Shown one piece after another: positions 33,934 through 42,793 of a stretch of 64,000 nt of DNA. Every line of letters starts with the position of its first letter. The stretch's first letter is position 1. The notes beneath the pieces are model-generated. The model was not told the DNA's origin and made no database searches. It worked only from the letters and a program-made list of their open reading frames with translations. Made by a program: the position numbers and the translations under genes. This stretch comes from JBJXHN01 sp046233135 (GTDB lineage: Bacteria > Pseudomonadota > Alphaproteobacteria > Rhodospirillales > Rhodospirillaceae), in contig JBJXHN010000004.1 in assembly GCA_046233135.1 (NCBI GenBank), positions 840,802-904,801 on the forward strand. The letters run 5' to 3'.

Positions 33934-34917
33934 ATGAAACGATTTGCCGCCCGTACGATTGGCGCCGTCGCCGCCGTCGGTCTGATGGGGTTGATTGGGT
34001 CGGCTGCCGCCCATGCCCAGGACCAGCAGTTCATTACTATCGGGACCGGGGGGGTGACCGGTGTGTACTATCCGGCCGGCGGAGCGATCTGCCGTCTGGT
34101 GAACAAGAACCGCGAGGCGCATGGCATCCGCTGTTCGGTGGAATCCACCGGCGGGTCCATCTACAACATCGCCACCATCCGTTCCGGTGATCTGGACTTC
34201 GGCGTGGCCCAGTCCGACTGGCAGTACCATGCCTACAACGGCACGTCGCAGTTCGAGGCCGAAGGCCCGTTCGAAAAGCTGCGGGCGGTGTTTTCCCTGC
34301 ACCCGGAACCGTTCACCGTGGTGGCGCGTGCCGATCTGGGCGTGACGGAATTCGCCGATCTGAAGGGCAAGCGGGTGAACGTGGGCAATGCCGGGTCCGG
34401 CCAGCGCGCCACCACCGAAGTGCTGCTGGATGCCATGGGCTGGACCATGGACGACTTCTCGCTGGCGGCCGAACTGAAGCCGGCCGAACAGTCCCAGGCC
34501 CTGTGCGACAACAACGTCGACGCCATCATCTACACTGTCGGCCATCCCAACGGGTCGATCAAGGAAGCCACCACCGCCTGTGACGCGACCCTGGTGAACG
34601 TGGACAACGACGGCTCCCGCAAGCTGGTAGCCGACAATCCGTTCTATTCCACCGCCATCATTCCCGGCGGCATGTATCGCGGCTCCGACGGCGACACCAC
34701 CACCTTCGGTGTGCGCGCCACGCTGGTGACCTCTGCCGATGTCAGTGAAGACGCGGTCTACGAGGTGGTCAAGGCGGTCTTCGAAAACTTCGACGACTTC
34801 AAGAAGCTGCACCCGGCCTTCGCCAACCTGAAGAAGGAAGAGATGGTCAAGGCCTCGCTGTCCGCCCCGCTGCATCCGGGCGCGGAAAAGTACTACAAGG
34901 AAGCCGGTCTCCTCTAA
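33934..34917 (+). CDS. TAXI-family TRAP transporter substrate-binding protein
   Basis: Periplasmic receptor delivering a solute to the TRAP permease encoded next. It has 327 residues: a signal peptide with an Arg/Lys start, hydrophobic core and AHA cleavage near residue 28, then the family-defining TIGTGGVTGVYYPAGGAICRLVN and STGGSIYNI loops. It ends HPGAEKYYKEAGLL, typical of TAXI proteins. Glutamate and glutamine are among known TAXI ligands; the ligand here is not readable. Confidence 0.93.
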   Translation: MKRFAARTIGAVAAVGLMGLIGSAAAHAQDQQFITIGTGGVTGVYYPAGGAICRLVNKNREAHGIRCSVESTGGSIYNIATIRSGDLDFGVAQSDWQYHAYNGTSQFEAEGPFEKLRAVFSLHPEPFTVVARADLGVTEFADLKGKRVNVGNAGSGQRATTEVLLDAMGWTMDDFSLAAELKPAEQSQALCDNNVDAIIYTVGHPNGSIKEATTACDATLVNVDNDGSRKLVADNPFYSTAIIPGGMYRGSDGDTTTFGVRATLVTSADVSEDAVYEVVKAVFENFDDFKKLHPAFANLKKEEMVKASLSAPLHPGAEKYYKEAGLL

Positions 34918-35045
34918 GGCCTGGGCATTTCTCCGGGGGGCGGTCGGTGACGGCGGTCCCCCGGATCGGTTTCTGCTTGAGTTGATCGAAAGTCGTATCC
35001 GGGCGTCGCAACGCGTGCGGCTCGGTTGGTAAGGAGGGCTTGGGC

Positions 35046-37688
35046 ATGAGCAACGACCGTCCGCAAGGGGGGGAGGGGCCTGCGTCCTCTCCGGCCGCGG
35101 CGTCCGGCGCCGGATCATCGGGCAGCACGGATGCGGCCGATCTTGTTGCCCAGGTGGACTCAGGCGCCCGGACTCCGGGCGGGGCGACCGGCAAGCTGCT
35201 GATCGGTGTGGCCCTGGCCTGGGCGCTTTTCCAGCTATGGTATTCCTCCCCCCTTCCGTTCATGGTCGGGTTCGGGGTGTTCGATTCCACCGAAGCCCGG
35301 TCCCTGCATCTGGCCTTTGCGGTCTTCCTGACCTTCACCGCCTTTCCCGCTTTCAGAAACAGCCCGCGCGACCGCATTCCCGTGCTGGACTGGGTGCTGG
35401 CCCTGGTGGCGGCCTTCTGTGCCGCCTATCTGTTCCTGTTCAAGAACGAACTGGCCGGCCGGCCGGGCAATCCGACCCAGGAAGACGTGATCTTTGCCGT
35501 CATCGGCCTGGTGCTGCTACTGGAAGCCGCGCGCCGCGCCCTGGGGCCGCCGCTGATGGTGGTCTGTATCGTTTTCCTGTTCTACACCTTCTTCGCCGAC
35601 ATCATGCCCGATGTGATCGCCCGGGAGCCGGCCAGCCTGCGCAAGGCGATGAGCCATCAGTGGCTGACCACCGAAGGGGTTTTCGGCGTGGCTTTGGGGG
35701 TGTCCACCTCCATGGTCTTCATGTTCGTGCTGTTCGGGGCGCTGCTGGAGAAGGCCGGTGCGGGGAATTATTTCATCCGCGTCGCCTTTTCGATGATGGG
35801 ACACATGCGCGGTGGGCCGGCCAAGGCGGCGGTGGTGTCGTCGGCCATGACCGGCATGATTTCCGGCTCGTCCATCGCCAACGTGGTGACCACGGGCACC
35901 TTCACCATTCCGCTGATGAAAAAAGTGGGCTTTTCGCCGGAAAAGGCCGGGGCGGTGGAGGTGGCCAGTTCCACCAACGGCCAGCTGACCCCGCCGATCA
36001 TGGGGGCGGCGGCCTTCCTGATGGTGGAATACCTGGGCATCTCGCTGATCGAGGTGATGAAGCACGCGGTGATCCCGGCGGTGATCAGCTATATCGCCCT
36101 GGTCTACATCGTCCACCTGGAAGCCTGTAAGCTGAACCTGAAAGGACTGCCCCGGTCGGTGGCCATTTCCGGCCTGCGGCTGATGATGAGTTTCCTGATG
36201 TGGTTCATCCTGTTCTCCATCCTCTGCCTCGGGGTCTATTACGCCTTCGGCTGGATGAAGGGGATGCTGCACGGCGGCGTGTTCTGGGTCGCGGTGCTGG
36301 CGATCATGGTGTCCTATGTGGCGCTGCTGTGGGTGTCCACCAAGCAGCCGGAGCTGGACACCTCGCTGGAGATCCGTGAACTGCCCGAGCCCGGCCCCAC
36401 GGTGCGCGCCGGGCTGCACTATCTGCTGCCGGTGTTCGTGCTGGTCTGGTGCCTGATGGTGGAACGACTGTCGCCGGGGCTGTCGGCCTTCTGGGCGACC
36501 GTGCTGATGATGTTCATTGTCGTGACCCAGAAGCCCCTGCGCGCCTTGCTGATCGGCGAAAACCGGCCGGTGGGGCGCTTTGCCGAAGGCGCGCGCGACC
36601 TGTTCGAGGGCCTGGTGAGCGGCTCGCGGAACATGATCGGAATCGGCGTGGCCACGGCGGCGGCGGGCGTGGTGGTGGGGACCATCACCCTGATGGGCCT
36701 GGGGCAGGTGATGACCGAACTGATCGAGTCCATCGCCGGCGGCAATCTGATGCTGATCCTGCTGCTGACCGCGCTGATCAGCCTGATCCTGGGCATGGGC
36801 CTGCCGACGACGGCCAACTATATCGTGGTGTCGTCGCTGATGGCGCCGGTGATCGTCAACCTGGGGGCCGCGAACGGCCTGATCGTGCCCCTGGTGGCGG
36901 TGCATATGTTCGTTTTCTATTTCGGCATCCTGGCCGATGATACGCCCCCGGTGGGGCTGGCGGCCTTTGCGGCGGCGGCGATATCCAAGGGGGATCCGAT
37001 CAAGACGGGGATACAGGGCTTCGCCTACGACATCCGCACGGCGATCCTGCCCTTCCTGTTCATCTTCAACACCGAACTGCTGCTGATCGGCGTCACCTCC
37101 GTCTGGCATGCGGTCTTCGTCTTCATCACCGCCGTGATCGCCATGCTGACCTTCGCGGCCGCCTCCCAGGGCTATTTCCTGGTTCGCTCCAAGATCTGGG
37201 AGACGGTGGCCCTGCTGCTGGTCGCCTTCACGATCTTCCGCCCCGGGTTCTGGATGGATCAGGTGATGCCGCCGCTGACCCAGGTGGATCCGGCGCAAAT
37301 CTTCGACGCCGCCGAGTCCCTGCCCGACAACGCCCGCCTGCGGGTGCAGGTCAACGGCATCACCATCGAAGGCGACGAGGTGGACAAGGCGGTGATGCTG
37401 CCCCTGGGGCCGAAGGCGCCGGGGCGGGAGCGCATCGCCAACGCCGGTCTGGAGCTGGCGGAGAAAGACGGCCAGCTGGTGGTCGACATGGTGGCCTTCG
37501 GCTCCTCGGCGGAACGGCTGGGCATCGACTTCGACTATGTGATCACCGGCGTGCTGGTGCCCAACGACCGGCCGCCGAAGGAACTGTTCATGATCCCGGC
37601 CCTGGTGCTGCTGGCCGGCGTTATCGTCGTCCAGCGACGGCGCGGCCGGCGGCAGGATCCGGATCAGGCCGTCGGTGCGGCAGCCTGA
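35046..37688 (+). CDS. TRAP transporter fused permease (DctQM-type) with DUF3394 tail
   Basis: Secondary transporter whose small and large membrane subunits are one chain, as usual with TAXI receptors. ATG 35046 has GGAGG about 9 bases upstream; 880 residues. A disordered N-terminus (1-55) precedes about four helices of the Q part, then the M part with GSSIANVVTTGTFTIPLMKKVGFSPEKAGAVE-like and LGMGLPTTANYIV motifs. After about residue 740 come a membrane segment, a DUF3394-like soluble domain (about 750-840) and a final helix with a basic tail. Transport is probably sodium or proton driven. Confidence 0.93.
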   Translation: MSNDRPQGGEGPASSPAAASGAGSSGSTDAADLVAQVDSGARTPGGATGKLLIGVALAWALFQLWYSSPLPFMVGFGVFDSTEARSLHLAFAVFLTFTAFPAFRNSPRDRIPVLDWVLALVAAFCAAYLFLFKNELAGRPGNPTQEDVIFAVIGLVLLLEAARRALGPPLMVVCIVFLFYTFFADIMPDVIAREPASLRKAMSHQWLTTEGVFGVALGVSTSMVFMFVLFGALLEKAGAGNYFIRVAFSMMGHMRGGPAKAAVVSSAMTGMISGSSIANVVTTGTFTIPLMKKVGFSPEKAGAVEVASSTNGQLTPPIMGAAAFLMVEYLGISLIEVMKHAVIPAVISYIALVYIVHLEACKLNLKGLPRSVAISGLRLMMSFLMWFILFSILCLGVYYAFGWMKGMLHGGVFWVAVLAIMVSYVALLWVSTKQPELDTSLEIRELPEPGPTVRAGLHYLLPVFVLVWCLMVERLSPGLSAFWATVLMMFIVVTQKPLRALLIGENRPVGRFAEGARDLFEGLVSGSRNMIGIGVATAAAGVVVGTITLMGLGQVMTELIESIAGGNLMLILLLTALISLILGMGLPTTANYIVVSSLMAPVIVNLGAANGLIVPLVAVHMFVFYFGILADDTPPVGLAAFAAAAISKGDPIKTGIQGFAYDIRTAILPFLFIFNTELLLIGVTSVWHAVFVFITAVIAMLTFAAASQGYFLVRSKIWETVALLLVAFTIFRPGFWMDQVMPPLTQVDPAQIFDAAESLPDNARLRVQVNGITIEGDEVDKAVMLPLGPKAPGRERIANAGLELAEKDGQLVVDMVAFGSSAERLGIDFDYVITGVLVPNDRPPKELFMIPALVLLAGVIVVQRRRGRRQDPDQAVGAAA

Positions 37689-37742
37689 TCCGGGCATCCG
37701 CCCGATACCAACCGCCCACAGCAAGAGGCAGAGGGGGAAACC

Positions 37743-38171
37743 ATGTACAACCACATCCTGGTGCCCATCGATCTGGACAGCGCCTATGACTGGGCCAAGA
37801 CCGTGCCGACGGCGGTCGGGCTGGCCAAGGCCCATGACGCCCGGCTGCATGTGATGACGGTGATTCCCGACTTCGGCATGAATCTGGTCGGCCAGTTCTT
37901 CCCCAAGAACTTCGAGAAGGAGGTGTCGGGCAAGGTCCTGTCGGCCCTGAAGGAAAAGACCGCCTCGGCCGTGCCCGCCGACATTCCCCTGCAGCATATC
38001 GTTGGCGAGGGACGGGTGTATGAAACCGTCCTGCGCATGGCCGACAAGGTGGGGGCGGATCTGATCGTCATCGGTGCCCACCATCCAGAGCTGAAGGATT
38101 ACCTGCTCGGCCCCAATGCCGCCCGGGTGGTCCGCCATGCCAATTGTTCGGTGCTGGTGGTGCGGGAGTAG
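37743..38171 (+). CDS. Universal stress protein (UspA family)
   Basis: A 142-residue single UspA domain, starting YNHILVPIDLDS and ending with the ATP-binding pattern IGAHHPELKDYLLGPNAARVVRHANCSVLVV. It follows the TRAP permease by 54 bases on the same strand. In the ectoine TRAP system TeaABC a UspA protein (TeaD) tunes uptake, so a similar regulatory role is a reasonable inference. Confidence 0.92.
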   Translation: MYNHILVPIDLDSAYDWAKTVPTAVGLAKAHDARLHVMTVIPDFGMNLVGQFFPKNFEKEVSGKVLSALKEKTASAVPADIPLQHIVGEGRVYETVLRMADKVGADLIVIGAHHPELKDYLLGPNAARVVRHANCSVLVVRE

Positions 38172-38240
38172 GTCCGGCGCCTGGCCACCGGCGTGGTCGC
38201 TCTCCCGCAGGCGCGAGATCTTTCCTTAACACGCTCACGC

Positions 38241-38269
38241 TTGTGGCCTTTTGGCTGCGAGGGTATTAC
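38241..38269 (+). promoter_or_regulatory. Candidate sigma-70 promoter for the DUF2336 gene
   Basis: -35 TTGTGG (38241-38246), 17-base spacer, -10 TATTAC (38264-38269), 73 bases before the start codon. Confidence 0.4.
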
Positions 38270-38341
38270 CTTATTAAAGGGGCAGAGTGCTGGCCGGTGT
38301 CGACGCTGGCTCCGGACCGTCTTGCAGAATGGTGACGAAAC

Positions 38342-39478
38342 ATGGCCGAGCAAAGCCTATCCGCCGATGACGTGAAACGCCTGCTACAGGACCCGTCGGT
38401 GTCCAACCGGACGATGACGGCTGAAAAGCTGGCGCAACAGTTCGACGAGGATGCCCTTGGCCCCAAGGAACGGCGGCTGGCCGAGGATATTTTCCGCCTG
38501 CTGGCCAAGGATGTGGAAGTCCAGGTGCGTGAAGCCCTGTCCGCCAACCTGAAGGACAATCCCTTCGTTCCCCATGACATCGCCGTGACCCTGGCCGGGG
38601 ACGTGGATGCGGTCTCCCTGCCGATGATCGAATTCTCCAAGGTCCTGGACGACAAGGATCTGATCGATATCGTCCGCAGCCAGGGCGAAAGCAAGCAGTC
38701 TGCCGTGGCCCGGCGCGAAGACGTCTCCGAAGCGGTATCCGAGGCCATCGTCGATGTGGGCGATGAGGACGTCGTGGCGACCCTGGTGGAGAACAAGGGC
38801 GCGCAGATCACCGATGCCTCCTTCGAAAAGGTGGTGGACAAGTACGGCGACAGCGAGCGGGTGCAGCGCCCTCTGGTCGGCCGGCCGCGCCTACCGGTGA
38901 CGGTGGCGGAAAAGCTGGTCACCCGGGTATCGGAAAGCCTGCGCGAGCATCTGGTGGCCCGGCACGAGTTGCCGCCCGATGTGGCGGCCGACCTGATCCT
39001 GCAAAGCCGCGAAAAGGCCACGATCACCCTGTCCCGGGAAAGCAGCGAGGCCGAGGTGGAACGCCTGATCGGCCAGCTGGCCCAGTATGGCCGCCTGACC
39101 CCGTCGATCATTCTGCGCGCCCTGTGCATGGGCGATCTGAAGTTCTTCGAATACGCCCTGGCCCGGCAGTCCGGCATTCCGGTGGTGAACGCCCGCATGC
39201 TGGTGCATGACAGCGGCCAGCTGGGCTTCCAGGGCATCTATCGCAAAGCGGGCCTGCCCGACAAGTTCTTCCCGGCCATGCGCGCCGCGGTGGCCGTGGC
39301 CGGCGAAACCGACTACGACGGGCGGGAGAACGACCGGGCGCGGTATTCTCGGCGGATGATCGAACGCATCCTCACCCAGTACGGGGATCTGGGGGTGGTG
39401 TTCGAAAACGACGATCTGGATTACCTGATGTCGAAAATGAATCAGCTGCCCGGCGATATCACCAACCGGGTGGCCTGA
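38342..39478 (+). CDS. DUF2336 domain protein
   Basis: A 378-residue helical protein of a family common in Rhodospirillales and Rhizobiales. The core DUF2336 region spans about 60-330 and includes VSEAIVDVGDEDVVATLVENKGAQI, repeated helix pairs resembling HEAT repeats, and the LTPSIILRALCMGDLKFFEYALA segment. No catalytic motif or membrane helix is visible. Its function is unknown; some members sit near motility or signalling genes, which this one does not. Confidence 0.85.
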   Translation: MAEQSLSADDVKRLLQDPSVSNRTMTAEKLAQQFDEDALGPKERRLAEDIFRLLAKDVEVQVREALSANLKDNPFVPHDIAVTLAGDVDAVSLPMIEFSKVLDDKDLIDIVRSQGESKQSAVARREDVSEAVSEAIVDVGDEDVVATLVENKGAQITDASFEKVVDKYGDSERVQRPLVGRPRLPVTVAEKLVTRVSESLREHLVARHELPPDVAADLILQSREKATITLSRESSEAEVERLIGQLAQYGRLTPSIILRALCMGDLKFFEYALARQSGIPVVNARMLVHDSGQLGFQGIYRKAGLPDKFFPAMRAAVAVAGETDYDGRENDRARYSRRMIERILTQYGDLGVVFENDDLDYLMSKMNQLPGDITNRVA

Positions 39479-39650
39479 TCCGTCAGGCCAGACTCGTTGA
39501 GCCAGATCCGTGCATGCGCGTTCGTATCGGCGGGTCGGCGATGGGTGTACATTTCCTAACCCATCGCTTGAGAAGCTTTGATTTGTATCAACTGCCGCCG
39601 TGGCGGATGCTGTCATCCGTTGGACGCGGTGGATGACGGAGTGCGCTGCG

Positions 39651-40895
39651 ATGGGTATGGGAACCACGGGACGGCGGGTGGGGATGCTTGCCCTGATTTT
39701 GGCCGGCGGGACGATCCTGTCGCTGAATATGGGCATTCGCCAGTCACTGGGCCTGTTCATTCCCGACATGGCAGCGGACTTGGGATGGAGCACCGCGACC
39801 TTCGGCCTCTCCTTTGCCATCCAGAACTTGCTCTGGGGTCTGGCATCGCCCGCCGCCGGTGTTCTCGCTGATCGTTACGGGACCGGCAAGACCTTGGCGG
39901 CGGGCGCGCTTTTTTACGCCCTGGGCCTGTTGATGATGGCCAACGTGGCCAGCCCCTGGGGGCTGCATGCGGGGGCCGGTCTGGTGCTGGGCATCGGCGT
40001 GGCCGGCTGTACCTTCCCGGTGGTGCTGGGTGCCGTGGGCCGGCTGGTGTCGGAGGAGAAGCGCAGTTTCGCTTTGGGGATCGTCAGTGCCGGCGGGTCG
40101 GTGGGCCAGTTCGTCATGGCCCCGGCGACCGAGGCGCTGAACGGGTCGCTCGGCTGGTCCGGTGCCCTGGTGGCGCTGGCGGCTCTGGCCCTGGTGATGG
40201 CCCCTCTGGGGGCGGTTCTGGCTGGCCGGCCGGGTCCGCTGGTGGCGGCCAACGGGCTGGATGCGGGGTCCCTGGGGGCGGCCTTCGGCGAGGCCTTCGG
40301 GCATAGCGGCTATCGTCTGCTGACCCTTGGCTTTTTCGTTTGCGGCTTCCATGTGGCCTTCATCGCCGTGCACATGCCTACCTTCGCCCAGAGCTGCGGC
40401 CTGCCCACGGCGGTGGCGGCGAGCACGCTGGGGATGATCGGCCTGTTCAACATCATCGGCACGGTGATGGCCGGTGCCCTGGGGACGCGGCGGCGCAAGA
40501 AGTGGCTGCTGTCGGCGATCTACGGTTTGCGGGCGGTGGTCTTCCTGATTTTCATCGCCGCCCCGAAGACCGAGGTGACCTTTCTGCTGTTCGGCGCGGC
40601 GATCGGTTTCCTGTGGCTGTCCACGGTCCCGTTGACCAGCGGCATCGTCGCCCAGGTTTTCGGCACCCGGTATATGGCCAGCCTGTTCGGGATCGTCATG
40701 CTCTCCCACCAGGTGGGCAGCTTCCTGGGAAGCTGGGTCGGCGGCGTGGTCTTTGACATGACCGGCAGCTATGATCTCATGTGGTGGCTGTCCGCGGCGC
40801 TGGGGGTGTTTGCCATGCTGGTTCACCTGCCCATTGCCGACGACCCCATGCGCCGGGCGCAGCCCGCGACCGCCGGGGCAGGGGCCGCGGAATAA
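39651..40895 (+). CDS. MFS transporter
   Basis: Twelve-helix major facilitator protein, 414 residues from ATG 39651 (GGAG about 10 bases upstream; several in-frame starts exist back to 39600). The loop 2-3 motif is GVLADRYGTGKTLAAG, and the matching GALGTRRRKKW lies in the second half. The overall pattern resembles the oxalate/formate antiporter-like group, but the substrate is not determinable. The acyltransferase gene follows after 33 bases. Confidence 0.88.
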   Translation: MGMGTTGRRVGMLALILAGGTILSLNMGIRQSLGLFIPDMAADLGWSTATFGLSFAIQNLLWGLASPAAGVLADRYGTGKTLAAGALFYALGLLMMANVASPWGLHAGAGLVLGIGVAGCTFPVVLGAVGRLVSEEKRSFALGIVSAGGSVGQFVMAPATEALNGSLGWSGALVALAALALVMAPLGAVLAGRPGPLVAANGLDAGSLGAAFGEAFGHSGYRLLTLGFFVCGFHVAFIAVHMPTFAQSCGLPTAVAASTLGMIGLFNIIGTVMAGALGTRRRKKWLLSAIYGLRAVVFLIFIAAPKTEVTFLLFGAAIGFLWLSTVPLTSGIVAQVFGTRYMASLFGIVMLSHQVGSFLGSWVGGVVFDMTGSYDLMWWLSAALGVFAMLVHLPIADDPMRRAQPATAGAGAAE

Positions 40896-40928
40896 GAGCT
40901 TTCAGGTCTTCGAAGGAACCGATTCCCC

Positions 40929-41597
40929 GTGCATACCGGCCGCCCCCTTGATCCGACGCAGCGCAATCCGATGGTGATGCCGGACGGCACCGTGATTCCG
41001 TCGGTGGTCTACCTGAACCGGGTGATCGACCACCCCCGCATGGAGATCGGCGATTTCACCTATTTCGGTCCCGTGGAGGCGGTGGAAGACTACGCGGGCA
41101 CCCTGGCGCCCTATCTCTTTCCCCTCAGCCCCGAACGGCTGGTGATCGGAAAGTTCTGTCAGATTGCCCATGGGGTGCGTTTCATCACCAGTTCCGCCAA
41201 CCATTCCATGCGGGGCTTTTCCACCTATCCCTTTGATAACTTCCGGCTGACCGCTGAAACCTCGACGGAGGATATCGAGGCTATGTTCACGGCCGCGACG
41301 GGGAAGGGGGACACGGTGGTCGGCAATGATGTGTGGATCGGCATGGATGCCAAGATCCTGCCCGGCGTGACCATCGGCGACGGCGCCATTATCGGTGCCG
41401 GCGCGGTGGTGGCGGCCGATGTGCCGCCCTATCACATTGTCGTGGGGAATCCGGCCAGGGTCGTGAAGCCCCGCTTCCCCGACACCGTCATCCGGACCTT
41501 GGTCGAGATCCGGTGGTGGGACTGGCCGCTGGAGATGATCGAACGGAAGCTTGCCGCGATCAAGGGGGCGGATATCACGGCGCTGCTGGCTGAATAG
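40929..41597 (+). CDS. CatB-related left-handed beta-helix O-acetyltransferase
   Basis: A 222-residue hexapeptide-repeat enzyme of the xenobiotic acetyltransferase type. It shows FTYFGPVEAVEDY, the VIGKFCQIAHGVRF repeat region, the catalytic-region His in TSSANHSMRGFSTYPF, and later hexad repeats VVGNDVWIGMDAKILPGVTIGDGAIIGAGAVV ahead of VVGNPARVV. GTG 40929 is the start. Family members acetylate chloramphenicol or streptogramins, but most chromosomal relatives have unknown acceptors; resistance is not claimed. Confidence 0.9.
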   Translation: MHTGRPLDPTQRNPMVMPDGTVIPSVVYLNRVIDHPRMEIGDFTYFGPVEAVEDYAGTLAPYLFPLSPERLVIGKFCQIAHGVRFITSSANHSMRGFSTYPFDNFRLTAETSTEDIEAMFTAATGKGDTVVGNDVWIGMDAKILPGVTIGDGAIIGAGAVVAADVPPYHIVVGNPARVVKPRFPDTVIRTLVEIRWWDWPLEMIERKLAAIKGADITALLAE

Positions 41598-41598
41598 A

Positions 41599-42042
41599 TC
41601 AAATTCCCACTTGCAGCATTCCCCGCGCCATGGCCGCCGCCAGCAAGGGTAGCAGGGGAACCAGCGCCAGTTCAGCCCGGATGAACCGGCGAACCCCCTC
41701 CACCTCTGCCACCGAGGGCGGGGTTTCCGCCCGGCGCCAGCGGCGGAAGGCCAGGGTCGGGGAGAGCGAGAGGGCGCCGATTCCCATGAACACCGCCATC
41801 TTCAGCCAGAACGCGCCGTTCAGCGCGTAATATTCCCACCCCTTCGCCGCCAGCAGCACCCTAGCCAGCCCGATCCCCAGCATGGTCATGGCGCACAGGC
41901 CATAGACGACGTCCAGCCGTGCCAGCCGGACCACCGCCGTCGGTTCCAGCTTTGGGTGCAGCAGAGCGGCTTGGGCGACCAACAGCCCCACCAGGGCAAA
42001 GGCGGCCAGGTGATGGGCCGTGGCCAGAAACAGATCAAGCAT
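41599..42042 (-). CDS. DUF2214 family membrane protein
   Basis: A 147-residue protein with four predicted helices and the family pattern of an N-terminal HH pair (LFLATAHHLAAFALVG) and a central GWEYYALNGAFWLKMAVF segment. Function unknown. Convergent with the acyltransferase (1-base gap between stops) and divergent from the TetR gene, which may repress it through the operators at 42111-42155. Confidence 0.85.
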   Translation of the reverse strand: MLDLFLATAHHLAAFALVGLLVAQAALLHPKLEPTAVVRLARLDVVYGLCAMTMLGIGLARVLLAAKGWEYYALNGAFWLKMAVFMGIGALSLSPTLAFRRWRRAETPPSVAEVEGVRRFIRAELALVPLLPLLAAAMARGMLQVGI

Positions 42043-42110
42043 CGGGAAGGATCTCCGCTTGGAAGAGGCGCAAGGGGGACCCGCTTGGCGCGGCCCCGGT
42101 TTCCGGTTAA

Positions 42111-42155
42111 GTTTACGGTGTAAACATGAGCTCGAATGGTAACGGTGTCAACATG
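42111..42155. promoter_or_regulatory. Duplicated TetR-type operator between DUF2214 and tetR genes
   Basis: A perfect palindrome GTTTAC-GGT-GTAAAC (42111-42125), and a second copy at 42140-42155 matching 14 of 16 bases over TTACGGTGTAAACATG. Copies are 27 bases apart. The position in the divergent promoter suggests autoregulation and control of the DUF2214 gene. Confidence 0.7.
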
Positions 42156-42166
42156 GGTGTCGGGCG

Positions 42167-42781
42167 ATGAGCGGGGCGACGGACGGGGGCCGCAAGGCGG
42201 GCTATCACCATGGAGATCTGCGGGCGGCCTTGATTTCCGAGGGGCTGGCGATGCTGGAGACCGGAACGGTCGACGCGATCAGCCTGCGTGCCGTGACCCG
42301 CGCCGTAGGGGTCAGCGCCACCGCGGCCTACCGCCATTTCGCCGACAAGCAGGCACTGCTGGCAGCCTTGGCGTCAGAGGGATTCCGCCAGCTGGCCGAT
42401 ATCCAGGAGGCCGCTGACCGGACTGCCGGTGGTGGGGCGGCGGGCTTTACCGCCGCCGGCGAGGCTTACGTGCGCTTTGCCTTGGAAAGGCCGGGGCTGT
42501 TCCGGCTGATGTTCACCCACACTCCGCCCGTCACCGGCGGTGCGGGCTGCGAGGCCGATCCCCAGGCCGAGCGGGCGCGCCGTTTGCTGACGGACAGCGC
42601 GGCCGCCCTGATCGGGGCCAGGGCCGGGGCAGGGATTGGGGCGGAAGACCGGGACGGGGCGATGTTCGCCCTGCGCGCCTGGTCGCTGGTGCATGGTCTG
42701 GCGCTGCTGATCCTGGACGGCCGGGTGGTGGTGACACCGGACCAGGTCGCCCCGCTGATCGCCCCTATCATTCCGGACTGA
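42167..42781 (+). CDS. TetR-family transcriptional regulator
   Basis: A 204-residue repressor. The N-terminal helix-turn-helix is AISLRAVTRAVGVSATAAYRHFADKQALL-like at about 38-66, after the typical YHHGDLRAALI start. The C-terminal ligand domain includes YVRFALERPGLFRLMFTH, as in the WHG-type subgroup. The ATG lies 11 bases after the second operator copy. Confidence 0.9.
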   Translation: MSGATDGGRKAGYHHGDLRAALISEGLAMLETGTVDAISLRAVTRAVGVSATAAYRHFADKQALLAALASEGFRQLADIQEAADRTAGGGAAGFTAAGEAYVRFALERPGLFRLMFTHTPPVTGGAGCEADPQAERARRLLTDSAAALIGARAGAGIGAEDRDGAMFALRAWSLVHGLALLILDGRVVVTPDQVAPLIAPIIPD

Positions 42782-42793
42782 CGGGTTCCGCTC

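Noticed and set aside
35517..38138. An 873-codon minus-strand open frame opposite the TRAP permease
   Set aside because: Same shadow pattern, very rich in His, Gln and Arg, spanning two real plus-strand genes and their gap.
40929..41597. Acyltransferase read as a chloramphenicol resistance gene
   Set aside because: Family similarity alone does not show this; most chromosomal relatives have no proven resistance role and no mobile element is nearby.
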